64,000 bases of DNA, taken from Pachyseris speciosa. Its lineage: Eukaryota; Cnidaria; Anthozoa; Scleractinia; Pachyseridae. The notes under the pieces are model-generated. The model made no database searches. It had not been told where the DNA came from and worked only from the letters and a program-made list of their open reading frames with translations. Below, piece by piece: positions 1 through 13,296 of the stretch; the stretch's first letter is position 1, and each line of letters opens with the position of its first letter. The position numbers and the translations under genes are program-made. Where the stretch lies: positions 109,501 to 173,500 of the forward strand of contig JAEMWC010000980.1 in NCBI GenBank assembly GCA_016490735.1, read 5' to 3'.

Positions 1-425
1 TATTAGTCATCCTGGCAAAAGTTAGGCTAAAATATTAGAAAAGTGAAAGTAATAAGCAAAGGACTGCCAACGATAACGCTGTACAACGCAGGATTTACAA
101 GAGATCTAATCAGCCCATAAAAAAATCGGAATATACATGTAGCAAAGAGCTATGATGAGAAAACTCTTCAACTGCAATATTTTTTAATTAGTTTGCAATA
201 TTAGTCGTCTGCGGAAAAGAGATCAGCCGTTTAAAAACGTAACATGAAAGAAATGCCAGTATTGAGCTCAAAATTTACCTATGTTTAAGCTCTGATTTGC
301 CACCTGAAATTTGATTCTGTACTTGGTAAAAGCCCGAGAAGTTAAAACTATACATAACGTATAAAAAAGTAAATAATAATAACTTTATTTAAGTCTCAAA
401 TCTTTGTAGTTGAACACTGAGTTGC
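1..425. other. Upstream flank, no gene recognised
   Basis: AT-rich sequence with no supported coding region. The last 60 bases (about 365-425) contain an AATAATAAC tract followed by a TTTATTTAAG-type stretch that resembles the 3' ends of the truncated retroelements elsewhere in the window, but it is too short to classify. Confidence 0.4.
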
Positions 426-672
426 TCTACTAATAGGGGGATAATAAATCAAATCAAATTCAAGTAGAAACTAAATCAAGTAGAAATCAAATCAAATCAA
501 ATGTTGGTTTTTGGGAGAGGGTAAAACCGGGGTACCCGGAGAAAAACCTCTCGGAGCAAAGTAGAGAAGCAACAAACTCAGCCCACTTATGACGTCGAGT
601 TCAGGAATCTAACCTGGGACACATTGGTGGAAAGCGAGCGCTCTCACCACTGCGCCAACCCTGCTCCTCCAA
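426..672 (-). mobile_element. tRNA-derived SINE (minus strand)
   Basis: Read on the minus strand, a polymerase III A box (TGGCGCAGTGG, plus-strand 647-657) is followed by a B box (GGTTAGATTCC, plus-strand 604-614) at tRNA-like spacing, then a body, then a 3' tail of repeated ATTTG units (about 445-502). This is the order of a tRNA-derived SINE. A truncated copy of the tail and adjacent body lies at 37165-37240. The copy sits just upstream of the TATA-like element of the NLR-like gene. Confidence 0.75.
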
Positions 673-717
673 ATTCGCTATAGAATCGCTTTTGTTTGTT
701 TTTTCATTCCCCTTACA

Positions 718-725
718 TATATAAA
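718..725 (+). promoter_or_regulatory. Candidate TATA box of the NLR-like gene
   Basis: TATATAAA lies 80 bases before the ATG at 806 and would place transcription start near 748. A pyrimidine-rich stretch ending in CAG at 766 could instead be a splice acceptor of an upstream non-coding exon. The two readings cannot be separated from sequence alone. Confidence 0.35.
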
Positions 726-805
726 CAAGTGATCTTCCACAACTTACACCAATTGTTTTTTCGCAGATATTTCAAGGCAACTCCCTGGTTCTGTGAGCAA
801 CAAAA

Positions 806-1775
806 ATGGCCTTGATGCATTATCGAGACGAGGAGTTAAATTATTTCAAATTCTCCAGCCTTGTTTTGAATGAATTCCCCAAAGCCCTACGGCAGACCTT
901 CAGAACCATGTGGGATAACGTCATCGGTGGTCGCCCTGGTTTCCAGCTCTGGGATGATTCCCCCACTGTAAGAAATATGTTCGTCTCTTTGGAGGGCGGT
1001 AAGACCAAAGTTCCTACGCACAAGTCGTATGTCGAGTGGGATTGCACCGCCTTGTTCCAGGCCACCATCTATGCGCAAACCTTCTGCAGCCCACACACAC
1101 ACTCAACACTCAGCTATCTGTACGTTAAGCCCCGTCATGTATCTCATGGATGTTTCCATAGTACTGTTGTAAGCCCAGGTGGTAACAACGCGGAAACGTC
1201 AGCACTTGCGATCGATCAGCTTCGCCTTCTGAGAAACTCCATTTGCCACTCGAGTAGTTCAGAGCTGGAGAAGAAAACGTTTGATCAGTACATACAGTAT
1301 GCTAAAGATGCCTTCAAAGCTCTTGGACTCAAGACAGATGTGATTGATGCAGTTGGAGGTTTGACCGAATCGGACTTTCCTACAGGCAAAGTACGGGACT
1401 TGGAGCAAGGGATGAGAGAGGAGGCTCGGAGGTACATCGAGGTTCTTGAGGACATCAGTGAACTTAAGTCACTCTTAGCTGCTTTAAAGGAGGATACAGC
1501 CAACAAAGATAACATCACCATTTTGGAACAAAAGATCCATGACTTAATTAAGTCTCAAGAAGAAAGTGCCAAGACCCTCAAGTCAGAAGTTGACGCGATC
1601 AGACGCAAAGTGGAGGATATTCTGGAAGGTATGAGCTCAGACATCCATGAATTTAGCCAGAAAATCCTCACGCTAGAAGACAACACTGCTATCAAAGAGG
1701 AAATTGTCATCTTGCAGGAAAAGATTGATGACATAAAAAGTCAAGGCAGGGATGATACTCAGCCGAAATTCTCAG
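806..1775 (+). CDS. Exon 1: HEPN_DZIP3-like domain and coiled coil
   Basis: The ATG at 806 (context AAAAATGG) opens a frame of 323 full codons up to the donor CTCAG/GTAAAT at 1775/1776. Residues 1-190 match the remembered coral DZIP3-like N-terminal type (aromatic FQLWDDSP region, then LRLLRNSICHSS with the HEPN R-x4-H motif). In HEPN RNases this motif is catalytic; in DZIP3-type domains it may be only structural. Residues about 195-320 are rich in E/K/L heptads. Without splicing the frame would stop at 1849, so a short intron-retained product is possible. Confidence 0.8.
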
Positions 1776-4700
1776 GTAAATACTTACCTTCAGGAGCCGA
1801 GCTTAAGTGCACACACACAAAAAGAGCGGTTATCGCTTTAGAAAACTAAAAACGACTGCTTACTTTGCATAATAAGAGTAAAATCCGAATCGTCCTTTGC
1901 ATTCAGTCGCTAGCTTCTCGAAATGCTTTACGTCCACATGAGTCGATGGAAATGTCTTGGTATTTCGAGCACCACACTGTCTTTAAAGAGAGCGGTTATC
2001 GCTTTAGACGACTTTAAAACGACTGCCTACCTAGTAAAAAAAAAAGTAAAGTTGCCGTCCACAAAAAACCTTTCGTATATGTATTTTTATAATGCAACGG
2101 GTTGCTTGCGTGGTATTTTTATCTGTTATGTATACTGGCTTGTCTTGTCAATTTAAAATATCCACGTCAACGGACATAGTGAGCTGCGGGCTCTAAATAC
2201 CAGTTTCAGTAACTTTTGTTTTGAAGTAATTAAATGTAGTGATCGACAATCAAAACAGAAGGAACTTTCTGTCTCAGGACTATCGGTCTTACAGTTACCC
2301 TGATTTCTGCGTGTCTAGTCGATAGTTCCTCGACAGAATTACCGTATCCCATTGTTGATATAGCGAATAGTACAAAACAACAACAACAACAACAACAAAA
2401 CAATAAGATGAAATGCTAATTAATCTTCTCTTCTTGAAAGGTGCAAGAAGCCTTCCTTCCATGGTTCCTAGCTTCACTGGCCGTCAGCGAGAGTGTCAAG
2501 AAATCGTCCGTCATGTGACCTCTGCATCTACCCGGATGTTGTCCATCTCCGGTTCACCGGGATTCGGCAAGACGTCGGTTGCAATTGCAGTGGGGCACGA
2601 TCTTCAGTCTAAAGGATTTGCCGTATGTTGGGTCTCATTGCGAGGATTTAAGTCGAAAGCAGATCTGACATTAGAGCTTCTTAGCTTGGTGCAAAAACCT
2701 GTCGCAAATCGTCAACCATCCGCCCAGGGAATGTCAATTGAAAACGAGCTTTGCCAACTGTTCCGTGAAATTTCAAAAGAGTGTGTCTTTATTTTTGATA
2801 ATGCCGATGACTTATTGGAAAGTGGCGAGTCGAATATAAAAGACGATGTCATAGAACTGTTAAAAGAACTACTCGCGGGAAATGGAAAGGTAACATTTAT
2901 CTTGACCACAAGGGAATCTTTGAAAGTAATGAAACTGAAGTTTCAAGGTCACCACGAAATAAGAATAGAACCACTGGATGAAGCTTCTTCTCAATGTCTT
3001 GTTCACGAACTGCTGCCAAATGCAAGCAAACTTGACGTAAAGCGATTCACAGCAATCTGTGGAAATGTCCCTTTAGCTATCCAGCTGCTGTGTTCTTCAA
3101 TTTCTGAAGACGATGATGCTCAGCCTAGTGAATTTCTTGGATGAGTCCTCTATCGTAAAGATGCTGGACGAGACAGATTATCCAGATAGCCTGCGATTGC
3201 CCATCCTTTTCGACTCTTCTTTCCAGAGGCTCTTGTCTTCCGATAAAGAAGCACTTGTGTCATTAAGTGTCCTTCCAGCGAATTTTGATATCGAGGTCTG
3301 TGTGGCTGTTTTGGAGAAAACACACTTTGAGACCAAAAAGTTACTGCAAAGGCTTCGAAGGAAATCTTTGCTCGGCTCACGCTTAAAACCAGGGACATTC
3401 ACAATGCACAAGCTTATTCAATCGTTTACGAGAGAAAAGGGAAAGCAGGAACAAATGAAAGGAGTGGTTCTCAGATCGACAGCTCGCTTCCACGAATTTT
3501 ACGTTTCCCGTTTTGAAAAACTAAATGAACAGTTTTTGACGGGCAATTCCATGTCAGCCTTTGTTACGTTCATGGACGATAAAACAAATTTCATCCAGAG
3601 TCTCACTGCAAGCTGTTCAGATGGTACAAGAGCTGACCGTGTATTCTCAATTTTAGCGAAAGCAGAACTGTTTCTAGACTCGATTTTTTGGTGTGGGAGT
3701 AACGTACAGTGGTTTGATTGGATATACGATTCAGCTTTAAAGGCGGCCAGACTTCACGGGAAAGATGTGCACTACAGGCGCTTGCTTGTTTCAAAAGCTT
3801 TCGCCGAGCTAACTTGGGGAAGAGAAGGAATTTCACCACAGCTTCTGTGTGAAGTCAACAAACTTCATACAGCATCTTCCTTTGTTCCTTCTCATGAGAA
3901 GGGAAAATACTCCTGCTATAACGGCATCTATCAGCTTGTCACTGGAGAAACAGAGAATGGAGTTCAGCATCTACAGGAGGCCATTTCTTTAATGAAAAAC
4001 AACCCAGAGGAGAAAGTTCTCAAGATTATTGCTTTCCAAATCCTTGCCGTCAATTACAAATTTCTGACGAATGATAATAACGCATTCGATCACTTTTACA
4101 GGAATGCACTCCAAGCAGCCAACGAGGTGGGAGACGCGCAGCTAATAGTAATTCCTCCAAATGCCTGTGAAAGACCAAGACTTCAAACTGACGTACAAAC
4201 TACATTATGCAACAACCCTGCTAAATTACAAGCCATTTATCATGTGCAGAAAGCAACAAAACTCGCTTGTAATTTGGAGACCAAAATGTTCCAACGAAAT
4301 ATTCTGCTCACAACGCTAAATAAAGTTGAGACATCACTCCCCACAAGTAGACCAGGTCTTTTCAGTTTTCATCGAGTTGTTGTCAGTATGCTAGAACATT
4401 TTATTAATGAATCAAAGCTAAGGGAAGAAAAGCTAAGAATTTGCGAAGCAGCACTCAATAATTCCAGGAAGCGATTTGGAGAGGACCACACCAGTACCGC
4501 AGACTGCTACTATTTGGTGGGGGACATACAACATGAATTGGGGGACTTCACGTCTGCTCTTCAATCGAAACAGCGCGCGCTAGAGATCCGGCGCACACTC
4601 CTTGGAGAGCAACACTCAACGACAGCAGACAGCTACGATTCAGTAGGGATCACACAACATGATATGGGAGACTTCAGTTCTGTTCTTCAATCTGCACAGC

Positions 4701-7700
4701 GCGCGCTCAAGATCCGGTCCACACTGCTTGGAGAGCAACACGTTAAGACAGCAGACAGCTACGATTCAGTAGGGGTCACACAATATGAGGTGGGAGACTT
4801 CACATCTGCTCTTCAATATTTACAGCGCGCGCTAGAGATCAGGCGCACACTTCTTGGAGAGCAACACTTAAAGACAGCAGAAAGCTACGATTTAGTAGGG
4901 GCCACACAACAATGGCTGGGAGATTTAACCTCTGCCCTTCAATCAAAACAGCGCGCGCTAGAGATCAGGCGCACGCTGCTTGGTGAGCAACACTCAAAGA
5001 CAGCAGACAGCTACAGTTTAGTAGGAGTCACACAATATGAGCTGGGAGACTTCACTTCTGCTCTTCAATCAAAACAGCGTGCGTTAGAGATCCGGCGCAC
5101 ACTGTTTGGGGATGAACACTCAACGACAGCAGACAGCTACTATTTAGCAGGGATCACAAAACATAAGTTGGGAGACTTCAGTTCTGCTCTTGCATTGAAA
5201 CATCGCGCTTTAGAGATCCGGCGCACACTACTTGGAGAGCAACACTTAAACACAGCAGACAGCTACGATTCAGTAGGGGTCACACAACATAAATTGGGAG
5301 ATTTCAGTTCTGCTCTTCAATCAAAACAGCGCGCGTTAGAGATCAGGCGCACGCTGCTTGGAGAGCAACACTCAAAGACAGCAGACAGCTACAGTTTAGT
5401 AGGGGTCACACAACATGTCCTTGGAGACTTCACTTCTGCTCTTCAATCAAAACAGCGTGCGTTAGAGATCCGGCGCACACTGTTCGGGGAGGAACACTCA
5501 GCGACAGCAGACAGCTACTATTCAGTAGGGATCACAAAACATAAGCTGGGAGACTTCATTTCTGCTCTTCAATTTTCACAGCGGGCGCTAGAGATCAGGC
5601 GCACGCAGCTTGGAGAGGAACACTTGAAGACAGCAGACAGCTACGTTTCAGTAGGGGTCACACAACATGAGCTGGGAGACTTTCTTTCTGCTCTTGCATT
5701 GAAACATCGCGCTTTAGAGATCCGGCGCACACTGCTTGGAGAGCAACACTTAAAGACAGCAGACAGCTACAGTTCAGTAGAGGTCACACAAAATGAGCTG
5801 GGAGACTTCACATCTGCTCTTCAATCTGCACAGCGCGCGTTAAAGATCCGGCGCACACTATTTGGAGAGGAAGACTTAAAGACAGCAGACAGCTACGATT
5901 CAGTAGGGGTCACGCAACATGAGCTGGGAGACTTTATTTCTGCTCTTGCATTTAAACATCGCGCTTTAGAGATCCGGCGCACACTGCTCGGAGAGGAACA
6001 CTCAAAGACAGCATACAGCTACAATTCAGTAGGGGTCACACAATATGAGCTGGGAGACTTCTCATCTGCTCTTCAATCTGCAATGCGCGCGTTAGAGATC
6101 CGGCGCACACTATTTGGGGAGCAACACTTAAATACAGGAGACAGCTACGATTCAGTGGGGGTCACACAGCATGAGCTGGGAGACTTCACATCTGCTCTTC
6201 AATCTTTACAGCGTGCGCTACAGATCCGGTGCACACTGCTTGGAGATCAACATTCAGCGACAGCAGACAGCTGCTTCACATTAGGGGTCACACAACATAA
6301 GCTGAGAGACTTCAGTTGTGCTCTTCAATCTGCACAGCGCAATTTAGAGATCCGGCGCACACTGTTTGGGGAGCAACACTTAAAAACAGCAGACAGCTAC
6401 AGTTTAGTAGGGGTCACACAGCATGAGTTGGGAGACTTCACTTCTGCTCTTCAATCTTTACAGCGCGCGTTAGAGATCCGGCGCACACTGTTTGGGGAGG
6501 AACACTCAACGACAGCAGAGACTTACGATTCAGTAGGGATCACACAACATGAGCTGGGAGACTTCACTTCTGCTCTTCAATCTTCACAGAGCGCGTTAGA
6601 GATCCGGCGCACACTGTTTGGGGAGGAACACTCAACGACAGCAGACAGCTACGATTCAGTAGGGATTACACAACATGAGCTGGGAAACTTCACTTCTGCT
6701 CTTCAATCAAAACAGCGCGCGTTAGAGATCCGGCGCACACTGTTTGGGGAGGAACACTCAACGACAGCAGACAGCTACGATTCAGTAGGGATCACACAAC
6801 ATGAGCTGGAGACTTCACTTCTGCTCTTCAATCTTCACAGCGCGCGTTAGAGATCCGGCGCACACTGTTTGGGGAGGAACATTCAACGACAGCAGAGAGC
6901 TACTATTCAGTAGGGATCACACAACATGAGCTTGGAAACTTCACTTCTGCTCTTCAATCAAAACAGCGCGCGTTAGAGATCCGGCGCACACTGTTTGGGG
7001 AGGAACACTCAACGACAGCAGAGAGCTACGATTCAGTAGGGATCACACAACATGAGCTTGGAGACTTCACTTCTGCTCTTCAATCAAAACAGCACGCGCT
7101 AGAGATCCGGCGCACACTGTTTGGGGAGGAACACTCAACGACAGCAGAGAGCTACGATTCAGTAGGGATCACACAACATGAGCTTGGAGACTTCACTTCT
7201 GCTCTTCAATCAAAACAGCGTGCGCTAGAGATCCGGCGCACACTGTTTGGGGAGGAACACTCAACGACAGCAGAGAGCTACGATTCAGTAGGGATCACAC
7301 AACATGAGCTTGGAGACTTCACTTCTGCTCTTCAATCAAAACAGCACGCGCTAGAGATCCGGCGCACACTGTTTGGGGAGGAACACTCAACGACAGCAGA
7401 GAGCTACGATTCAGTAGGGATCACACAACATGAGCTTGGAGACTTCACTTCTGCTCTTCAATCAAAACAGCACGCGCTAGAGATCCGGCGCACACTGTTT
7501 GGGGAGGAACACTCAACGACAGCAGAGAGCTACGATTCAGTAGGGATCACACAACATGAGCTTGGAGACTTCACTTCTGCTCTTCAATCAAAACAGCGCG
7601 CGCTAGAGATCCGGCGCACACTGTTTGGGGAGGAACACTCAACGACAGCAGAGAGCTACGATTCAGTAGGGATCACACAACATGAGCTTGGAGACTTCAC

Positions 7701-9144
7701 TTCTGCTCTTCAATCAAAACAGCACGCGCTAGAGATCCGGCGCACACTGTTTGGGGAGGAACACTCAACGACAGCAGAGAGCTACGATTCAGTAGGGATC
7801 ACACAACATGAGCTTGGAGACTTCACTTCTGCTCTTCAATCAAAACAGCACGCGCTAGAGATCCGGCGCACACTGTTTGGGGAGGAACACTCAACGACAG
7901 CAGAGAGCTACGATTCAGTAGGGATCACACAACATGAGCTTGGAGACTTCACTTCTGCTCTTCAATCAAAACAGCGCGCGCTAGAGATCCGGCGCACACT
8001 GTTTGGGGAGGAACACTCAACGACAGCAGAGAGCTACGATTCAGTAGGGATCACACAACATAAGCTGGGAGACTTCACTTCTGCTCTTCAATCAAAACAG
8101 CGCGCGTTAGAGATCGGCTCACAATATTTGGGGAGCAACACTTAAAAACAGCAGAGAGCTACGATTCAGTAGGGATCACACAACATAAGCTGGGAGACTT
8201 CACGTCTGCTCTTCAATCTTTACAGCGCGCGCTACAGATCCTGCGCACACTGTTTGGGGAGGAACACTTAAAGATAGCAGAGAGCTACGATTCAATAGGG
8301 ATCGCACAACATAAGCTGGGAGACTTCACTTCTGCTCTTCAGTCTTCACAGCGCGCGTTAGAGATCCGGCACACACTGTTTGGGGAGGAACACTCAACGA
8401 CAGCAGACAGCTACGATTCAGTAGGGATCACACAACATGAGCTGGGAAACTTCACTGCTGCTCTTCAATCTTTACAGCGCGCGTTAGAGATCCGGCGCAC
8501 ACTGTTTGGGGATGAACACTCAACGACAGCAGAGAGCTACGATTCAGTAGCGATCACACAACATGAGCTGGGAGACTTCACTTCTGCTCTTCAATCTGCA
8601 CAGCGCGCGTTTGAGATCGGCTCACACTATTTGGGGAGCAACACTTAAAAACAGCAGACAGCTACGATTCAGTAGGGATCACACAAGAAAGGCTGGGAGA
8701 CTTCGCATCTGGTCCTCAATCTTTACAGCGCGCGCTAGAGATCCGGCGCACACTACTTGGGGAGGAACACTTAAAAATAGCAGACAGCTACGATTTATTG
8801 GGGTCACTCAACATGAGCTGGGAGACTTCACATCTGCTCTTCAATCTTTACAGCGCGCTCTTGAGATCCGGCAAACACTTCTTGGAGAACAACATTCAGC
8901 GACAGCAGGCAGCTGCTATTCATTAGGGGTCACACAACATAAGCTGGGAGACTTTATATCTGCTCTTCAATCTGCACAGCGAGCGTTAGAGGTCTGGCGC
9001 ACACTGTTTGGGGAGCAACACTTAAAAACAGCAGACAGCTACAGTTTAGTAGGGGTCACACAACGTGAGCTTGGAGACTTCACAGCTGCTCTTAAATGTG
9101 GGCAGCGTACGCTAGAGATCCGGCGCAAACTCTATGGAGAGTAA
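806..9144 (+). CDS. NLR-like protein: HEPN (DZIP3-type) / NB-ARC / TPR array, frame broken
   Basis: Two exons are seen: 806-1775 and 2441-9144, joined by a canonical GT-AG intron with phase 1 on both sides. Exon 1 encodes a DZIP3-type HEPN domain; the R-x4-H motif is R143...H148 (RNSICH). A charged coiled coil follows at residues about 195-320. Exon 2 encodes a STAND/NB-ARC NTPase with a P-loop GSPGFGKT (2551-2574), Walker B VFIFDNAD (2785-2808) and the GxP-type motif GNVPLA (3061-3078). A winged-helix-like stretch (about 3190-3430), a helical linker and then 37 TPR units follow. Proteins of this layout are expanded in cnidarians, where they are thought to act as cytosolic innate-immune sensors; the ligand is unknown. 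The reading frame changes near 3133-3135 (one extra T in TTT), 6808, 8115, 8618 and 8799 (one base lost each). These may be sequence errors or real decay. The stop is followed in frame by two more (TAA TAG TGA). Confidence 0.85.
1776..2440 (+). other. Intron of the NLR-like gene
   Basis: GTAAAT donor and a TCTTGAAAG acceptor. Inside it a 45-base segment at about 1819-1863 (AGCGGTTATCGCTTTAG core) is repeated with few changes at about 1983-2029. A short CAA microsatellite precedes the acceptor (about 2378-2399). Confidence 0.7.
4450..9141 (+). repeat. 126-bp TPR-coding tandem array, 37 core copies
   Basis: Each unit encodes 42 residues of TPR_12/kinesin-light-chain type with core ALEIRRTLFGEEHSTTADSY and a partner helix QHELGDFTSALQ. 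The GAGATC of the first full copy begins at 4583 and that of the last at 9115. The distance is 4532, which equals 36 x 126 minus 4, exactly accounting for four one-base deletions. A degenerate unit precedes the array at about 4450. Units at both ends are diverged. Units from about 6960 to 8040 are almost identical and differ mainly by CAGCGC versus CAGCAC (QR versus QH). Confidence 0.95.
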
Positions 9145-10343
<1,199 letters not shown>

Positions 10344-11640
10344 GTCCCGAAGATTTGAGCGAGATTTCGTACCGGAAATCTGTTTATGAAATTTTCTGAC
10401 ACTCTAACCGCACCCCCTAAGTTTGCTTTTACGTTCAAAATAATTTTTAATAATGATTGAATCACACCTATTTTATTGCTTTTTGCATTATCTCCTTTAT
10501 AACATGTCCCGAGATTTACGCGCGCAAAAACATTTGGGAAATGGAATGCCTTTTTCCCAATACAACATAAGTACTAGCTCATAATGTAGCTGGACTGTCT
10601 TATAAAATATAATCGATGGTAGCAGACAAAGCAGATGCGCGGGCGTGGTAATCTTCGTAGGAAAATCGATCTTGCATTTGGGTGATTAAGGAGTCGAGAA
10701 GAGGAATAGCTAAATAGCAGTCGCAAAATGGATGGTTTCCGTCTAAGTTAACAATAAATTAGTTGTTATTTTTTGTGATAAAAAAGGGAAAGCCACGAAG
10801 AGCCAGGAAAGTTCGAAACCTTCCCAATGGAGGATGGAACCCCCTCACCTCTCCCCCCTGGATCCATCTCTGCTCTGGTGATTTGAGAACCGTCACGAGA
10901 AGACCTTCCCTTGTCAGAGGAGAAACAATGATCAAAATCTCTTGGAGCGTACTATCATACAGGGTAGTTGGTTTAGCCTTCTGTAGTAGTTGATCACTGT
11001 AGATTTACTACCTCTTAGGGCTGCAAGCAAACCCTTTACTGGATACGTTCGAGTTCATAACCCGTGATTAAGATTTAAAATGACATTTTCGTTGCCGTTG
11101 CCGTAGTATTTGCTTAGACTTCCAAGTACCTGAACCCCAGCTACAGTGGATTGGATTAGATTCTTGTATCCACCTTCCGGGTGCGAACTAATTTACAGAA
11201 CAATTTTCGAAGGTAAAAACTTGAACTTGTTTTCACTCGAGCTCCTGGATAATATGATAGAGCCGAGTAAAAGAAGCATAGGTACTCAGGACTAAATGGT
11301 GGAAAAGCGATAAAGATTTGTCCAAATCAGAAGTCGGGAAACAGTATACTCGAATCGAGAATTTTGAATTATTCCCCTCTCTAAATCCTTCCCGCTGCCC
11401 GCCCGTCCCAAGCTCCCCTCCATTTTTCGCCACTCGCCCTACTCTGCCCCTTTACTATCTCAGTGAACGCCTGAAACAGGCTAATCTCAAATGTTTTTGT
11501 TCGTTTGCTTGCTTCTTTCTTACTTTCTTTCTTCTTCGGCCTTTTTTTATGTCATTGAAGTCCTCATGTGTGTTAAGGCTTGGATATTTACAATTAGACA
11601 CTCCAACCCCCCCCCCCCCAACAAAGAAATCAAGGAGGAG
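10344..11640. other. Intergenic, no gene recognised
   Basis: No supported gene, tRNA or clear inverted repeat was seen. A run of C (about 11609-11621) and T-rich stretches are present. Short ORFs on both strands show no recognisable domain. Confidence 0.4.
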
Positions 11641-11647
11641 GTTCCCT

Positions 11648-11700
<53 letters not shown>

Positions 11701-12330
11701 TTATTGATTTCTACAGCGCTTATTTACATAAAATTTGATGAAAAGTGCTTTACAATACTAATAATTGAATAATCGAGATAAATCATTAATATATAATTCC
11801 TCAATTAATATTGAATAATAAAATTATGACAATATAAAATGAACATAAAATTATAGCAATAGCACAGGAAATGTTTACTTACTTTCTACATGAATCAACT
11901 AAAAAGCTAACTTTAAAAGCTGTGTTTTAAAATGTTTTTTAAAAGTTCCCAGTGATTGGATTCCGCTAATGTCCGCTGGAAGGCTGTTCCAGAGCGTCGG
12001 GGCGGCAGCGTAAAAAGAACGAGCGCCTACAGTTGTGAGCATGCGCCCCCTTAGGACGATCTAGCAATACCGTGTAACAGAGACCATGCGTGTAATTTGA
12101 TCTCAAACAATAAGCATCACAGGACCTAATGCTAACTAACTTACTAATATAGCAGGGTGACATACCATGAATAGCTTTAATATTCTAAACTAAATGTGAT
12201 AACGCACTGGCAACCAGTGAAGTTCATAGAGAACTGGACTAATGTCGTAACACTTCCTAGTGTTCGTTATTAACCTCACCGCGGTGTTTTGGACACGTTG
12301 CGATTTGTCTTGTTTTTGGCTTTTAAAAAG
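11640..12330 (-). mobile_element. 5'-truncated non-LTR retrotransposon 3' end (L2/CR1-like)
   Basis: On the minus strand the segment translates, with breaks, to the C-terminal part of a CR1/L2/jockey-type reverse-transcriptase ORF. Pieces seen are QRVQNTAVRLITNTRK, then ELHWLPVRYHI, AIHGMSPCYISKLV, and finally APTLWNSLPADI followed by a FKKHFKTQLL tail. Premature stops show it is dead. Its 3' end is an (AAT)n/(ATT)n tract at 11650-11702, as is usual for L2-type tails. The polymerase core is absent. Confidence 0.8.
11650..11702. repeat. (AAT)n microsatellite at the retroelement 3' end
   Basis: About 17 AAT units form the probable 3' tail of the minus-strand non-LTR fragment. Confidence 0.9.
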
Positions 12331-12560
12331 TCAAGTGAGCAAAAGCAAAGATGAAAGGGCATGTCAAATGGCCAAACATGCGGATACTAAATTGCTCACC
12401 AAGTTTCATAGCAATTGGATAAATCCTTCCCCTTAAAACAAAAATATGCCTAATTAAGAGTTACAGTAGGTCAAGCCTTAATACACTTGAGTCCGTTCAC
12501 GCCAATGAGTTGCAAGGTTTGATGGGCTCCTGATCCCACACATGTACCCATTGGGTAACT

Positions 12561-13148
12561 ATTTTTAACTTGGCTGACTATCCGTGCAGATTTTTGAGCA
12601 TTTTTATTTATTTACTTTTTTTAGCATAAAGCTATTTTAGTAAATGTTTTGTCTGCACGTCCCTCTTTTCAAAACAGAACGCGTGAAAGTACTATCTGTT
12701 ATCATGTTTTGAGTGGTATTTTTCCATCTTGTGTGTCAAGCAGGCCAATGCTAGCTATGCGTAAGTGTTAAAGATTAACGGAAAGTAGAAGTAGAAGTAA
12801 CGAAACACTGGATACAATTCTGAAACTTTCTGAAAGCGCTGTTTTGAAATTTGAAATTTAGGATGCTGATAAAATTTTACTTAATTGAAATTACAGCAAC
12901 ATGAAAGGAAGTAGAAATAGACCCAAGCACTGCAAAACTGACCTAAATATATGCACTTTTGCCAAAATAAATGTAGATAAAATAAAAGCCCCCGTGATAC
13001 CACCTCCTTAGTTTTCAGTTTAATATCAAACAAGGAAATCATTTTTAACTTGGCTGACTATCCGTACAGATTTTTGTTATAGGCTGTTTGAACATTTTTA
13101 TTTATTTACTCTTTTTAGCATAAAGCTATTTTAATAAATGTTTTGTCT
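12561..13148 (+). repeat. Dispersed direct duplication, two ~100-bp copies
   Basis: Copy 1 (12561-12654) and copy 2 (13041-13148) share ATTTTTAACTTGGCTGACTA and an AGCATAAAGCTATTTTA block ending in AAATGTTTTGTCT. Copy 2 has about 14 extra bases in the middle. The sequence between them has no recognised gene. Confidence 0.8.
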
Positions 13149-13256
13149 TGGTTGAAATAATGATTTTTTTCAGAAATTTGACAAGAGCTCAGGCCGGAAT
13201 AGAATGCGTTACCCCGCTGTGCGTTACCTTTTGATTCACGCGCGTTCCCGCGGGAG

Positions 13257-13296
13257 TACTTAGCAACGTGACGGGACAATGGGTAAACATGGCAAC
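13257..13296 (+). promoter_or_regulatory. Candidate FOXJ1/RFX (X-box) composite site of the dynein gene
   Basis: GTAAACATGGCAAC at 13283-13296 matches 12 of 14 positions of the palindromic RFX X-box consensus, and its first seven bases GTAAACA are an exact forkhead core. A further RFX half-site-like TTAGCAAC precedes it at about 13259-13266. The pair lies about 290 bp before the dynein ATG. RFX and FOXJ1 drive motile-cilium genes, including axonemal dyneins, across animals. The site is seen; its use is inferred. Confidence 0.55.

Noticed and set aside
1923..2156. 77-codon ORF in the first intron of the NLR-like gene
   Set aside because: It lies within a well-supported intron and resembles no known protein.
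4450..9141. Regular repeats suggesting a CRISPR-like array
   Set aside because: The 126-bp units have no unique spacers and encode TPR helices in a continuous frame.
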